A stretch of 31,148 nt of DNA from Gracilaria vermiculophylla (GCA_019155205.2 JAHNZQ020000049.1:1662234-1693381); one strand, 5' to 3'. Positions 1 to 12,700 are shown, numbered from the stretch's first letter. Notes: generated by a model from the sequence alone, not told the origin. Made by a program: numbers and translations.

Positions 1-131
1 GATACTGTAGCGCACGCAGGCAATATTATGCACCACGTGGCCCAGCTAATAAATTACGAACCCTCCTTAGGAATATTATGCCTTAAGGCCAAACCACCAT
101 AATTCCGTAGGAGCCACTGTACTACAGTGGA
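1..131. repeat. Dispersed ~130 bp repeat, copy 1
   Basis: This stretch is clearly homologous (roughly 80% by eye) to 5630-5762. Shared blocks include GATACTGTAGCGC at the start, ATTATGCACCACGTGG, CCTCCTTAGGAATATTAT and GAGCCACTGTACTACA near the end. It closes with a perfect hairpin, CCACTGTA-c-TACAGTGG (115-131). ACTGTAG near the start and CTACAGT near the end form a short inverted pair, so a small non-autonomous (MITE-like) element is possible. Similarity stops right after the hairpin in both copies. The window starts exactly at the repeat's first base, so the real element could extend further left. No coding capacity is seen. Confidence 0.7.
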
Positions 132-3100
132 TGCCTCTCCTGTGTTGGATTATGTCGTTTATGACGCTATCGGGGCTGGTTTTCTTGCATTTCAAAACTA
201 TGTGAAGATACTTTAACGAGTGGGGCAACACTGTTTGGAAGTAAAAGCTGCTCCAAATGAAAATAGGTCCAGTTTTAGTGCACACGGCAAATAGATGTTG
301 CGCCATATACTGGGTCCCTAGGCTAAAACAGCTAATACCTTACAATTACGCTCGGCCGTAACTGAAAATCTATCCGGCATCCAGTTGTTTCTAAACGATA
401 TCCACAGCCGACACGGCAAATCATAGGTGACTTCATCTACATCTGAGATGTCCTGTTTTCTAATAGAAACTTGGATCGGAAAGAAAAAGATAATATCTCT
501 GGCACATTAAGCTTTAGCATGGGTGTATATTCATCATGTAGTCGCTTTCTCTCATTAATAGAGACTTCATTCTTTGTCCCAGGAACGGCTTTTTACTGGA
601 CAGACGTTGGAAATAAATTCTGTGGAACAGTAACGGAACTATCACTATATATTCGACAGCCTCCACAGTTTTGGTTGGAATAGAGATCATCTGGGAAAAA
701 CCAGTGTCCTGCAATCTCTTGAGCTCAGCCGAGGGGATACTCTCCCGAAATTTTGTCTTTGCCCGCAACAAAGACATGGTTGGCCGTGACAATTGTTTTT
801 CGGCTGTCATGAATGCAAAGTTTGACACACCAGTGGATAGCTCTTACTTAAAAATTACGCACGATAGCGTTGTTTATCTACTTGCGCAGCAAAAGTAGAA
901 GATCAGCGCACGACTTTCGACTGTTCGTACATATTGAATTTATACGGTCTGTGGGACAAACCAGGTAATTGGTAGTCCGTTCCGAGTATGACACTGAATA
1001 ACAACGTAACCGAAATTAATCTGCAGAAGACAATGGTTCTGATGGCTACGAAGACGGTTCTGTAGTGCAAGGAGATTCAAATTTCGTAACAGAATCTAGA
1101 TAATTTTGTGCTGAGGGCGCGTTGTCCACTAAATCGTAACGATCTTGCTGCAGAAGCTTTGAAGCAGAGAAACGCCATCACCACCGAAATGGAGCGCGAT
1201 AGATAGTTCCAGCCTCTTTGTTTGCACGGGTGATGCGTCGCCCTCGGCTCTCGCGTTCTGTACGAAATCCTAGTTGGTATTGTTCCACTTCCTTTTCTTT
1301 TCGATTAATGCTTGGCATGCCAAAAAATGAATGTTGATCTGTTAATTAACGAGATGAAACGCTCAGTGGCGTAATAAAAGTTGCCATGTCTGTAAAAGTT
1401 TGTGTTGAGTCTCACTTCAAACTCAATCTTCAACTTTTTTTGGGAGTTTCATGGTCTCCCACAAAAGAGAAATCGCTTCCTCGATAGCTTCTGTCGTGAA
1501 ACACGTGAGCAACTTTTAATACACTGATAAAACCCAACAGGGCGCTCATTTCAAAGACTTTGAAAGAAACTTTTACAAACGTTAACTGATTCACCGCACG
1601 TCTACGTCACACATATGATAAGGTGACGTAAGATTATCTTTCAGTAATACAGGAGATATCTGCTCTCACTAATAAAAGTGCTGAAACGTTGAAAACCACA
1701 CTGTTTTACTTCCCATTCATGAACTCGTTGGACATCATCATGCCAGGGCTTTTTATACACACCGTTACATAGCCCGTCCCACAGGGAAAGTGATTACAAC
1801 TGGAATATACCAAATTGTAGCACTGCTGGATTAACAACCTTGGAGAGAAGAGGATCGTTGTCCACAAGCTTCTAAAGCCAGCTTGTTACCTCCCATTCTT
1901 CTGGGCTTGTATTACACCTAGGTGATGGTTAAGAAGTATCGCGTCCAACGCGTGAGAAAATTCATAGATACATAGAAATCTGTTGAAGAAGCATGCTTAG
2001 CGAAAGGAAACAACACTACACTGTCAGGAATTTGAGCCGTACTTGTGAGTAGGTTTCTCATCCGAGTGTGATTTTAGGAACTTCTGGCCAAAACGTCAAG
2101 GTAATTCTCCCACTTAAGTGTTGCCAGCGGCGTAATGGGCCTCGACCACAGCTTCCGTCGCTCCCAGAGAGCCAAAAAGTCAAAGTGAATTCATCCTCTA
2201 ATTCGCGGCACAACTTAGATTAGTCATAAATCCTTTTAAGAAAGTGGCCGTATCGATTAGGAAGGTACGAAACGTGTCAGACGCACTTTTAAAGAGGGCA
2301 TTAACATTCTCGATACAGCGTGCGTAAAACATTGACTCAAGTTCAGCACAAGAACTCTTGATCATCGCATTCTGCATGTTTAGGAGGCGAATTTTGTTTT
2401 CTGACTTGGGTCGTATTGCACCTATTATCACAGCTGTGGTGACTAGCATCATCATATGATTAAAAGATGGCCTATTTTCTGAGTTCTCTGACGCGTTGAA
2501 AGGTCTCTAATACATTTAAACCTCTCAGGAAGGGCTTCGGTAAATCTCTCAAACGCGTGTAAAGTTCCACTTTCGACATGGTGTGACCTCATCGGACTTT
2601 CGTCCTAGCTGCTGCATATATCTCAATGGTTGTTGCTTTTACAAAATTGTTCGCCAATAACCGTGGATAAAATTTGACGATCCAGCAATGCTTTCGAAGA
2701 TTTTTCCGAGCCATAGTTGTTCACAGGGCTCGATGGGCGCACTGCGGTTTTCTGAAACTTGGAATTGAAAGTTGGAAGACAAAAAGTCGTGCCATCCTGG
2801 AAAGCAGAATTTGCAGCGGAACTTTCGTGGACGTTCCGTTCTCGTGAAGTAGTGCCTTCATTGAGCCTCTTTCAAGGCGCGCAGTGCGTCAAGCGTAATT
2901 GAAAGGTGCTCCTGAGCACGAGTACAGCACTATAAGAAAAGAACATAAGTTATTGCATACACAAACGTCATAGGCTACAAGCACCGTTTCGGCCTTTTTG
3001 TCTTTTAATTCTACCTTTACGTAACATACAGTCATACTTCTATGTCAATCAAATACTACGCTACCATTACTCCCACCTTTTTTCTGTTGAGGCCTATTAA

Positions 3101-5277
3101 CCCTTTCGCGGATAAAATGGATATTGATGTAAATGTTTTGCATCGAAAGGCGACTAATCCGCATTATGTGCAACCTGCATTAAAAGCAGAATTATCAGAA
3201 AGCCAGAAGGAGGCCAGAGCTATGGAAAAGAATCTTATAATTCACTAGCGTCGTCATTTATCGGACTACTCGTCATTCCTCTAGTACCTGTTGCAGCTGG
3301 TAAATATCTCACAGTATTCATCGCCGTTTGAATCTTTAGTAAATGTACCGTTTGAAAGTCATCGCGGTCACGCATGTCCCCCTACAGCTCGAAAACGCTT
3401 GTTCTGCTGGACCGAATCATTGACGTTCTACTTCAACCTATTGTCTCCCTGCTTTACATGAAAGGCATCAATGCGCTGTGCAGTTGTTGTGAAAAAAGAA
3501 AATTTTATCCTGAAGAGATGGCGATGATAAATGTGGTATAGTGAGACCGGTTGGCTTGCGTCGTAAACCGAAGCAGAAATGCGAGTGCGTGGGCAATAAG
3601 AAAACATTGCGAGTCTAGCACAGTGTAGTGGACCACATCGATGGGCAACGTGAAACTGTGAGGCAAGCCGCAGAGTTGAGTTACGCAGGTGTAACACATA
3701 TCGGTTGATAGCATGGCGAAAAGCCTCACTGCGTCGAAAAACACTTTTTGAAAACAATTCTATCTTCGTTGATGAAATACAGAAGAGCGATGTGGAAAAA
3801 ATCCGTTCACCCAAAAGATACATCCGTGAATAACTGCTACAGTTCTATAGAACACTGAAAGATACAGATGAGACGTCTAAAATGTGAAGAAGCAAGACAA
3901 AGAACGTGCTATTCTGCTTACTAACGATTCCGCCGCTTAATATATCAAACAATCACCACATTAGAGGGTATTCTGACCTATAAGTTAGGGTCAAATGTTT
4001 GGCGGCGAGATGATTTGACGATATACAACCAGAACAATATGCATATAGCGTTTCAGCGGGTTTTCAAAATTAAAGCCACCCTGTACTGTTTTTACGGTGA
4101 ACCTGCCTATGTTCTTCACGTGTAGTTACAAATGAAATATTCATGAGGTATGGTGAAATGGAGTCAAACAGAATACGATAAAGATACGAGACATGTTCCT
4201 GAGAAAATAGAGTGAAAGAAAAAGTATCTCAAACAGACTTCCACCTCACACAATATTAAAAGGCTTTTAAATGTCAGATAGGCACTGATATCCTCGTCGT
4301 TTAAGTCCTTAACACTGCTTAGGAATTTCGAGACGTGCACGAGTTAAAAAAAACATTTCATTTCGTACTAAAACTGCCCGCCCCCGACATACGGATAATG
4401 TTTTAGAATATAAGACAGTACACTGTACATGAGCACAGGAGAAATGTCCAGAAGCGTGTGTTCCGCCACCTTAGCCGTAGGCATAGCTGTTGTGGGACTG
4501 AGAGAAAATTTTAATCTTAGTTCCCAGGACAGAGCAATCTCACAAATCCAGGATAAGCGCTCAGAACACTTTTACTCTCTAATTTCTGTCTATCCCGTCT
4601 ACTGATTCTGCTTCGCTACGTTACTAAGCACAATAACCACACTCGTTTGTTTTTTCTTCGCGCTGCATCTATAATTGCTGTCCATGCAAACACTCTCGAC
4701 TTCTCGTTCAATATAGCGCTGGTCGAGCGCGAGAGGCATCTTCTAAAGACAGGCGAATGCGTAGTATACGAATAGAATCGGCGTATAAGAGTACAGAGTT
4801 GAAGTGAAAGGGTGTCAACCTCAAATGACATATACTCGGTAGAGCGTCACCATTTGGGTTGCTTTAGTATGGTTGGTTTCAGTTGAGGGGATAAGCAACG
4901 CTGTATGCTATACAATGGTTGTAGGCGTGTATGCGTGTACTGTATCCTCATGCTGTGATGCAAAATTTGATAGATGTTGATCGCTTGGGGTTCTACACAC
5001 TGGAATAGACATGTGTGTGGACCTTATGAGGTGTGCACGTGTTTATTGAAGTTGTACAGTTTATTTCGTAAAGGTACATATTTAGGAGAAGGCGACATTG
5101 CCTTTGCAACACTTCGTAACATCCACCCGAGTCTTCGGTTACTCATAAGTAATCGTTTCGACATAAAAAGCTCGACTGTAAATTGTTGTATCAGTGCAGA
5201 GTGTGGTACTGTCAGCCCTCCTCTCAAGGTAGTAGAGCACAACGTCCGTTAGGGGTTTTTGTTGACTCCAAAGGTGC
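132..5277. other. Gene-poor stretch, nothing recognised
   Basis: About 5.1 kb with only short, overlapping, low-complexity open frames on both strands (131 codons at most, 3428-3823 minus). None shows a recognisable domain, splice-supported extension or consistent coding character. The frame at 3042-3248 (+) ends in a hydrophilic, charged stretch and is the least random-looking, but it cannot be assigned. No tRNA, rRNA or snRNA was recognised. The stretch is probably decayed repeat or intergenic DNA. Confidence 0.5.
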
Positions 5278-5472
5278 GTGTTTCTAAAGGGGGTCTCCGA
5301 TATCCGCTGTCGCGAGCTGGGGGAATTCCTAAAGGGGATCTGCAAACACCAAGCGGAGGGGAAGGTTCACTGGGCGGACGATGCTCCTAGAGGCCCTGCT
5401 ATGATGCGACCTGGAGATCCGCGGCTTAGAAACCTGCGGATGATCGACGAGAATCTCCAACCGGAAAAGTAG
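5278..5472 (+). pseudogene. Orphan coding-like fragment, unknown
   Basis: An open frame of about 64 codons that is visibly more GC-rich than its AT-rich surroundings. It encodes a hydrophilic, charged product containing GVSDIRCRELGEFLKGIC and PGDPRLRNLRMIDENL, which looks like real protein rather than random translation. The frame opens at GTG with no good ATG (the first Met is internal) and stops at TAG 5470-5472; upstream in the same frame there is a stop. It lies just left of dispersed repeat copy 2. It could be an exon relic or a piece of a retroelement gag. I do not recognise the family. Confidence 0.3.
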
Positions 5473-5629
5473 AAGAAGACTCAAGGGTGCTTGTCTTTAC
5501 TTCCCCAGAGGTGGAGCTCAACCGGCATATTGAGTATCAAGCCGGGAGCTTGCCTCGGCAGGTCCTAGTACTGTAGTAATTACCTGCGTAAATTAACTAC
5601 AATAAATAATATTTCTACCGTCTTTTAAG

Positions 5630-5762
5630 GATACTGTAGCGCTCGTGGGCAGAATTATGCACCACGTGGCTCAGGTAGTAAAATACGAGCCCTCCTTAGG
5701 AATATTATACCATAAGACCACACCACCGTTTTTCCCTCACGAGCCACTGTACTACACAGTGG
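5630..5762. repeat. Dispersed ~130 bp repeat, copy 2
   Basis: Second copy of the repeat at 1-131. It begins with GATACTGTAGCGC and ends with the hairpin CCACTGT-ACTAC-ACAGTGG (5744-5762), whose two arms are both kept although the loop differs from copy 1. Homology ends at the hairpin. Just upstream, 5572-5600 can also fold into an imperfect stem (TGTAGT...ACTACA). Confidence 0.7.
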
Positions 5763-8639
5763 TCAAAACAATATTTGAAGAGTCACTGCAATCGATTTGT
5801 ACTGTGTACCAGCTTGGTATGACTATAGATATAATGCATTAACTAACTGTCATGTGATCTCTATTTTGCTCCATGACACGGATATCGACCCTGTACTGGA
5901 TATTCTTTGTTAATTATTGTTGCATGAGAGCCAACCGTCGGTTCTATCTTTGCGCCTCGGACGACACGTCTGATGAATCCATTCTGTCATTGCATAGCAT
6001 TCCATTTTGGGTTTCCAATTTTCCAACGTACGCTTGTACCATTGTTTCTTGGTTCATACGTTTCTCAATACTTTCGTGTTATTCTGCAAGCTACCGTCGG
6101 TATTACTTCAGACACATAGACAGACGAAGGACTCAAACACTGAGTTTACATCACAAGAAGGCAGGGGCTCAAATATCATGAGGTGTACCCCATTCCCGTG
6201 TTTTGCTTTACACTTCGCATTATGCTCCTGTTGACGAATTGTTTGGAGCATCATGTAAATCCCCAACGCATAGGTCGAGCGCAAACTGCCGTTATTCTAG
6301 AAAAATGCGTGTCAACTCCACTTCGGGTCTTGCAAAAATGTGCTCCTTCATCAGGTTCTTCTCTTTCTTCTCCATGTCTGTTGCAACCACCTGCTTTTTT
6401 CAAAGCTCTTGGGATTCAACTGTTCCCCTCGAGAAATTTCTCTACTACAACTTTCTCTCTATCTCCCTCCATACCTGCCATCAGAGGCTTTTTCAGCTTG
6501 ATTCTTTGGTCTGGCTCGTTTCAACAAATCTCATATACCTCGTTTAGAGCCATGAACACGTTTTCCAAGAACGTCTTCGTCCCGTCTCGCATCTCTATAA
6601 CTCAAAAAGCAACAAATATGTTTCACATAGCGTGGAAGTAGTCCAAAACAATATTTTTCGTGCTATCTATTAGCGTTTTTTTACGCAGGGATGCCCACGA
6701 TGGCAGGAACCCCAAATAAAGCGAAAGAAAAGGAAATGATAGCTCTCTGAAAGCTTTTCTGTGCTTTGAATTGCGGGGCAATATACGCATCGACCGCGAT
6801 AACGGGTCTCAGCTATTGTACGTCCCATGCTGCTGAGAATTGAATGCGCTTTTTTGACCACGTTTTTGTCTAATAAATTGAGCGAATTACCTTTTTCTTT
6901 GGCAGACGCGGTGGCTAGAGAGTTTTCAGTCTAATTAGGACTCACTAGTCTAAACAGTAAGGATAGATTTGTACTGATTCTGGCACGCTACAGTAAACAG
7001 CGGGCCGATCTTAACCTTTGCTGGCATTCTCGCGACGTGCATGGTTGGCGAGGAGTCGGAGCTCCACGCCACACGTAGAGAGGTACGCGAGCTCTTTCCC
7101 CAATACTGAGCAAAGCTAAGCAGCTTTTGGCTAAGTCAACACCCCTGAATGTTGTGCAGTCTACCAGAAGGTTAGCATGCTATTCCATAAAGCCTCTATA
7201 ACCTGAAAACGCTGCATCCACCCTTACGAATCGATTGGCGTAAGCCTGTCGGCCATTGCTTGCCTAAAGACATTCCAGTGCAGTTACTCTCATTTTACCT
7301 ACCATTTGGTATCTTTTCCTAGGTGCAGCCACTACTGCCCTCCCTGGACTCGCTGCCCTTTTTGTGTTTACCAAAACGTTCCGCGTGCCCCGCTCGCTGT
7401 ACAACAATTTTCACAGAAATCAGAGCATTAACGACTAGCGGGTCGCTGTAGGAAGCAAGAGATACTTTTCTGAATGCAGGAGAAGCGATACTCGAAGGAA
7501 ACAGTGACCTGAAAGGACGAGCAAGGGGTCTCTTTGTCTAGGAGCTTGATAGTGTTGGGCTGGTAAACGGAGTGCCAACTGTTTCATGGGAAGGGCCCAT
7601 TCCTCATGGTACTAACAGGGAGGGTGATTTGAAGAATTATGTTTTTATTTAGAAAAGTGGCTCTCCAAGCGAATAATAAGATAGCATAAGAATCAAATTG
7701 CGTCTTAGCTTTTCTTTGTGTTCCACGTTTCTTGCAAATTCAATCTCATGTGAAAAGCATAAGTTGTGCGTAATCCCTCTACTGCAGACAAATATAAGAC
7801 TCCACGAAAGTTGGTCCCTAAACTTCCTTAATGGTGACTGAATGTAGGATGTGTTTATTAAAAGAATGCAAAAGTTGGTACAAGTTTTCCTTGGCCTAAT
7901 ATCTTTTGCCACATATCATAAACGAATTGAAAATCGTCGATGAAAGCTTGCATAGAACTGGGCCTCATGCAGTGAAGCTAATCTGACAGAATGAAGAAAG
8001 TAATGTTAGTCACGTCACTTTAAAAGGTATGCGGGGCTTCATTCATGTCTGTTTATGTATAAGATTGTAGTTGTATCGAGAAAACGTAGAAATACGGTGC
8101 GTTTCAAATTCACATCAAATCTCTAAAATATGCCAAAGCCGTACTACAATGCTTTTTTTGCATAAAATATTCGTAGAAAGCGCATCAATGTCACAGCACT
8201 CCATCTCCAACAGCCACCAATACGGCTTGAGAACTCACTCCTTCGCGCTCTTAACATTTTCGATTTGTACGGCTAAAAGACGAAGGAAAAATCTATGCTA
8301 AAAGTCACCGAAAACTAAGTTGTCCTTGGGTCACAAACCTTCGTTTTACAAAACCTCATAAGAAATTTGGAAGAGAAAGTTTACAGAGCGTTTGCAATTT
8401 CAAATTGCCGCAAGATAGACGTAAAATAAAACAGATATGAGGTCAGAAAAAGGTTTCCCGCACAAAAAAGCAAAGAACATTAACGACATTGTAAAAGAAT
8501 CAACCATAGGGCTACGACTCAATAAGATATTTTTGTTAAAGTATAAAAATGACAAAGACAGTTGTTCTGCAATAGTAATTTAGACGTAAACGGAGGCGAC
8601 TTGGTATGATCTCGTGGCAAACTAAAACAAGTAATGACA
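5763..8639. other. Gene-poor stretch, nothing recognised
   Basis: About 2.9 kb without a supportable gene. The longest frame, 6183-6641 (+, 152 codons), gives a Ser/Phe/Leu-rich product with no recognisable domain and overlaps equally long frames; the reverse strand there reads as a more charged product but is broken by several stops. The right-hand ~1 kb is AT-rich and may include further decayed parts of the Tc1 fossil that follows. Confidence 0.45.
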
Positions 8640-9219
8640 CAAGCTCATTTTTATTGACAGAAAAGAATCAAATTAATAATTTCTAGATGTCTATAACTTC
8701 TGGTGCCATCACCTGAGGTATGGTGGTTCAGGGTTTAGTACAAAAACTTGTGAGGAAAAGTCTGGAGTATGATGGGTGGGTGTTCTACAATATGTAAAAA
8801 TTTAATATTGCTTTCATTGATGTAGCAAAATAGTCTACAAGCCATGAAGAAGTTCAATATAATTATGTGCTCTGTATTAGATCGTTCACAGATGGAAAAA
8901 ATATTTTTTTCCAGCAATAATACTTTCCAATACACATCTCGCACTCTGTCAAAAAGTGTTTAAAAGATACAAAAATATTGAAAATAAAGAGACCCGCACG
9001 ATAACCAGGCTGAAAACTATTGAAAATATATGGGGCTTAGTATTGAGAAACGTTTACGGCCGCAGAAGGCAGTTCGAGATAGTCTTTGATTTGAAAAAGA
9101 AGTGTATCGAGAACCGCTGGGATAATATTCCAATTTTAGCAAGTAGGTGCTATATCAATTCCATGCCAAAACGCTATATAGGCGTTATTCAGGAAAAAAA
9201 AGGAAAACTTAGTTATTGA
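8640..9219 (+). pseudogene. Tc1/mariner transposase fossil
   Basis: Plus-strand remains of a DDE transposase of the Tc1/mariner superfamily. From 8956 an open frame reads TIENIWGLVLRNVYG followed by RRRQFEIVFDLKK, NRWDNIP and INSMPKRYIGVIQEKKG. This is the hallmark C-terminal block around the catalytic Glu (PIENxW) through to the end of Tc1-type transposases, with its stop at 9217-9219. About 50 bases upstream, in another frame, FFQQ-stop-YFPIHISHSVKKCLKD corresponds to the second catalytic block (QDNxPxHT), with the Asp codon lost to a stop. A weak relic of the first block (SFLLTEKNQINNF) lies near 8650. Frameshifts and stops make it non-functional. No terminal inverted repeats were found, and the sequence differs clearly from the element at 29561-31116. 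Confidence 0.75.
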
Positions 9220-9312
9220 ATCACCAAAAGAGTCCCGAAGTTGATAAACATGATATGTTTTTGAATTGATTTTTAAGCCTGAATCTATTTCAGAACCCTA
9301 TTTTTTAGTTGT

Positions 9313-9317
9313 ACAGT
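9313..9317. repeat. Target-site duplication (left)
   Basis: ACAGT directly abuts the left LTR (TG at 9318) and is repeated directly after the right LTR at 14957-14961. A 5 bp duplication is the size made by copia integrases. Confidence 0.85.
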
Positions 9318-9670
9318 TGCCACAGTCTGGTCAGAGTAGTGATCCATGACGTAGGGATGTCTCTGCAAAGTTGACTCTGGGCAATCAAACAGGTCAGCAC
9401 AATACTGGGGCCGGCGTTGCTCACCCCGAGACGCCATCGGGTTTACTCGGCCTAAGGCTAGACCTTTGTATCTTTGCGCCCGTGCCCGCTCGCGTGGACG
9501 CTGTCTGACGTCGTTTATGCTGATAATCGCAATCGGCGCTGTCGCCCATTCAAACTTGTATTATTCAGTAGCTTTGTGATTTGCATTAAACCACTTCTAA
9601 TTCATAGAGCACTGCGTGCACAGCAACATGGTTCATGGAGCACTACATACTCTACAACAGCGTGGTCACA
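9318..9670 (-). repeat. 3' LTR of copia element
   Basis: Direct repeat of 14602-14956. On the element strand it begins TGTGACCACG and ends ...CAGACTGTGGCA, i.e. TG...CA. It also carries a copy of the first ~40 codons of the gag frame (ATG at 9435-9437, minus), which runs out of the LTR into flanking DNA and soon stops. Immediately upstream of the LTR on the element strand is a purine-biased tract, AACTGGAGGG (within 9671-9690), the best candidate polypurine tract, though weak. Confidence 0.92.
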
Positions 9671-9704
9671 CGTACCCTCCAGTTGTACCAAGCTCTTGCT
9701 GCAA

Positions 9705-12700
9705 CTAAGTCCAAGCATCACTACTGAGCCCAAACGATCTGTGGTTCGGGAGCAGTAGCCTTCTCGTTGCTGCTACTCTGTAAAGTAGTCGATGAGATGT
9801 CGGGTTATTCTGTGTTAGTTCGTCTGCAATATTCGCTTTCCCTTGAATCCAGCGTAAGGAATCAAGCTCCTTCGATTCAAAGGAATCCCGGTTGCGCTGT
9901 ACGGTCTGCCGAAGCCGGTATTCTTTTCCTTCGTGAAGTGTCGTGATAGTATCAAATAGCCCTTTTGAGTCCACATTGAGAATATGTAAGAACGCGTCTG
10001 CTGAGGATATGGATTTTAGCGCGGCCTTGATGCGATACCCCCTATCATCTGCTTCTCTACAAGCGATAATCGCAGCCGCATGTGACGAATGTGACACTCT
10101 TTTCTGCTTCATGCTAGCCCAGTCCACCAGGTGATAAGTTGTAGTGTCTGCAGTTGACGTTTTGTAGCGAATACCAGTGACGAAACCAGTCTGTCCGTAC
10201 TGTTGACTAGCTGAAATATTAAAGGAGGCGTCGGAGAATGATACCACTTCGGCAAGGCTGGTTGATTGTGATGGGCGGTGAAATGTGATCACTGGCCGTA
10301 GGTTCCGCAGTTCAGACAGCGTACGATATGCATCGACCAGTTGGTCGATTGTCAGTTGTGGGATTCTTTGCTGCATCAATGATCCGAAGTACGCCGCTTG
10401 CGGTAGTGCTCCGCATCCGAGCCAAATGAGGGCTCCGGCCATAGCTCGATATGAACCAACCTCGTGCGGCTGTGCTTTATCCTTTCGCATTGTTCTTCTA
10501 GTCTTGCTGATATTGATGGGCTTTATATCGTTCGCATAGTCTTTTATTGAAAGCTGTATGGTAAAGCCCTCCGCTTGCGAGATGGTGCAACCATTGAACT
10601 TAATTTCGTCTTTGATAATGGCCTTGCTGATCCTGAACCGAGTACCAATCTCGTCTGCAAAATCACGCATGTTTTGTACTGAACTAGAGAAGAGGAGGTC
10701 ATCAGTAAGTTTGGCAAGTAGCATCGTAATATCGCCATCCTCATTTCGTCGTACATAAAGTTGAGTGACTCGAAAAGCCCGAGAAACGTTTGCTTCAGAG
10801 AGTAGCCAGTGCTCGATAACGGTAGCCCATTGCCTTCCAGCTTCGCTGATTCGGTACGGTAGCTTCACGAGCTTCCAGAGTGTGCCGCGTTTGCCACTCC
10901 ACTCGGCTGGTGGCCTTACGTAGAGATCCCGTGTGATGGGTCCGCTCTGCAGATATGCACCTTTGATGTCAATGCATCCAGGGCAAAATCTCAGGATCGA
11001 AGAGAAGGACAGGAGAATTTGAATAATTTCGAACTGCGCGTTTGCCGAATCGTTGCGAATGGTTCCTTTTTCATTATCTCTATTGCCATGGGGACAAAGT
11101 CTGGCTTTCATTCGCATTCGTTCCTTTTCTTCACTCTTCACCTTTTACACCACATGTGAACCGATCACATTAGCGTCTCTAGGCACCATGGACTCATGTA
11201 CTTCGACATATGCTCCCTTCCAAGCCTTTTCTAATTCTTCGTCGACAGCCTTATCCAAGATCCACTGTGGCGCACAGTTCATCTTTTTCCAATTAACCTG
11301 TGCATTGCCGATCGCGTTCTAAATATCGTTCAACACGTGCTGCTCATCTTAGCTGAGCTCTACTTCTTCGCTGTTAGGGGGGCCCTCTGCTGCTGGTTGT
11401 CCAATATACCGGGTCGGATCTCCAACGACCGCGGTACTGAGGAACGATGAACGCACCGGCGTGTTTGCTGATTATATCTCATCAGTAGGGCTGTCCGGCC
11501 CTCATACATCGAGCATTATCTGTTCTGCCTCTGGTAGTTGCTCCGTTCCTTCTTCGGTAGCTGGTGGAGGAGCATCGTCCGCGAGTACGTCTTCCAGAAT
11601 GCCTTCTTGTAACTCTTCCGCCAGCTTACCATCTGGGATCAGTCTCACGTGTTCGTATGCTACTCTCTTAGGCGGGCCTCGATTAGATCTTCTGCATCGA
11701 ACGTAGAAGGGCGTCGTGTTTGTCACTGTGGCTTTGACCCATCGAAGAGGATCGTTCTGCTTCGAGGTGTTATAATATACCCAAATGGCTGCACCAGGCT
11801 TGATAGTGTGCGGAGGGAGCAGGTGGCTAATGCGTGCTTTCAAGACTTTCTGAAGTGCTCGCGTCGCCGTGGTGCGCTTATGTGCTTCGAGAAGCTCTTC
11901 TGGGACTCTGGTTGAAGGTATCCCCAAAAGCGATGGTGAGTATCCTCTCGCAAGTTGGAATGCGCTCATTATACTATTTCCGTGGAACAAGTTACAGAGA
12001 AAAGATGCACGTGCAATGAGAGTATTGGGGGCAGCGGTTGTTCTCTCTTTTGCGATACGCGACAGGACGGACTTTAACAGGCCGTTGTTGCGCTCGCTCT
12101 TACCATTCTTAGAGGAGCATTGCGCTGGTCGGTCTTCAATCACGATGCCATGTGAGGATAGTAGCTTGGTGAGAACCGGTTTTGTAAACTCGGGATCAGC
12201 GCTAAAGAACGTCAGCGCACTATGATGATATATCTATTCCGATTCAAGCTTGTTCAATAATTCCTCTGCGTTCTTTTTAGCTACGATGACGCGCTCTCCG
12301 TAGTTCGTGCCAGCGTCGATGATTTTCAAAACTTCATACTTTTCCTCGCCAATGTATACTACGAGGAAATCTGTTTTTACTGATTCGTTGAATGCCTCGT
12401 TCACATGGCTGATCGATATCTTCTTCCGCGGAGCTGGTCGATCACTCGACGCACAAATATCACATGCTTCGTAGATGGTGTCAAACATGTGGGATAGGTT
12501 GTAGTCCAATTTCTCTGAGTCTTCTAGCAAGGCCTTCATCTCGATAGAAGTGGCATGAGTAAATCGGTGTTTCTTTTTCAGTGCATTTTTATCCATGTTC
12601 CCATTAGCATTTCCCAACAGCGCGTGAATGGTGGATGCATGATGCGGGATGATGTACATGCGAAGTCGGTCATCGTCGCAGCTATCGGGGCCGATGTAAG

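Noticed and set aside
3428..3823. 131-codon minus-strand open frame.
   Set aside because: Low-complexity composition, overlaps another frame on the same strand, no recognisable motif.
6183..6641. 152-codon plus-strand open frame.
   Set aside because: Ser/Phe/Leu-rich with no domain, overlaps an equally open second frame, and starts without context; looks like a chance ORF.
7105..7150. CTTTTGGCTAAGTCAA resembles the 5' end of U2 snRNA (CTTTTGGCTAAGATCAA).
   Set aside because: The match is limited to about 16 bases; neither the following branch-recognition region nor a snRNA-like fold continues.
9318..9437. The gag-start copy left of pol suggested a second, truncated tandem copia element.
   Set aside because: Homology to the right copy ends exactly at TG next to ACAGT, and the PBS begins at the matching point on the right, so this segment is simply part of the LTR.
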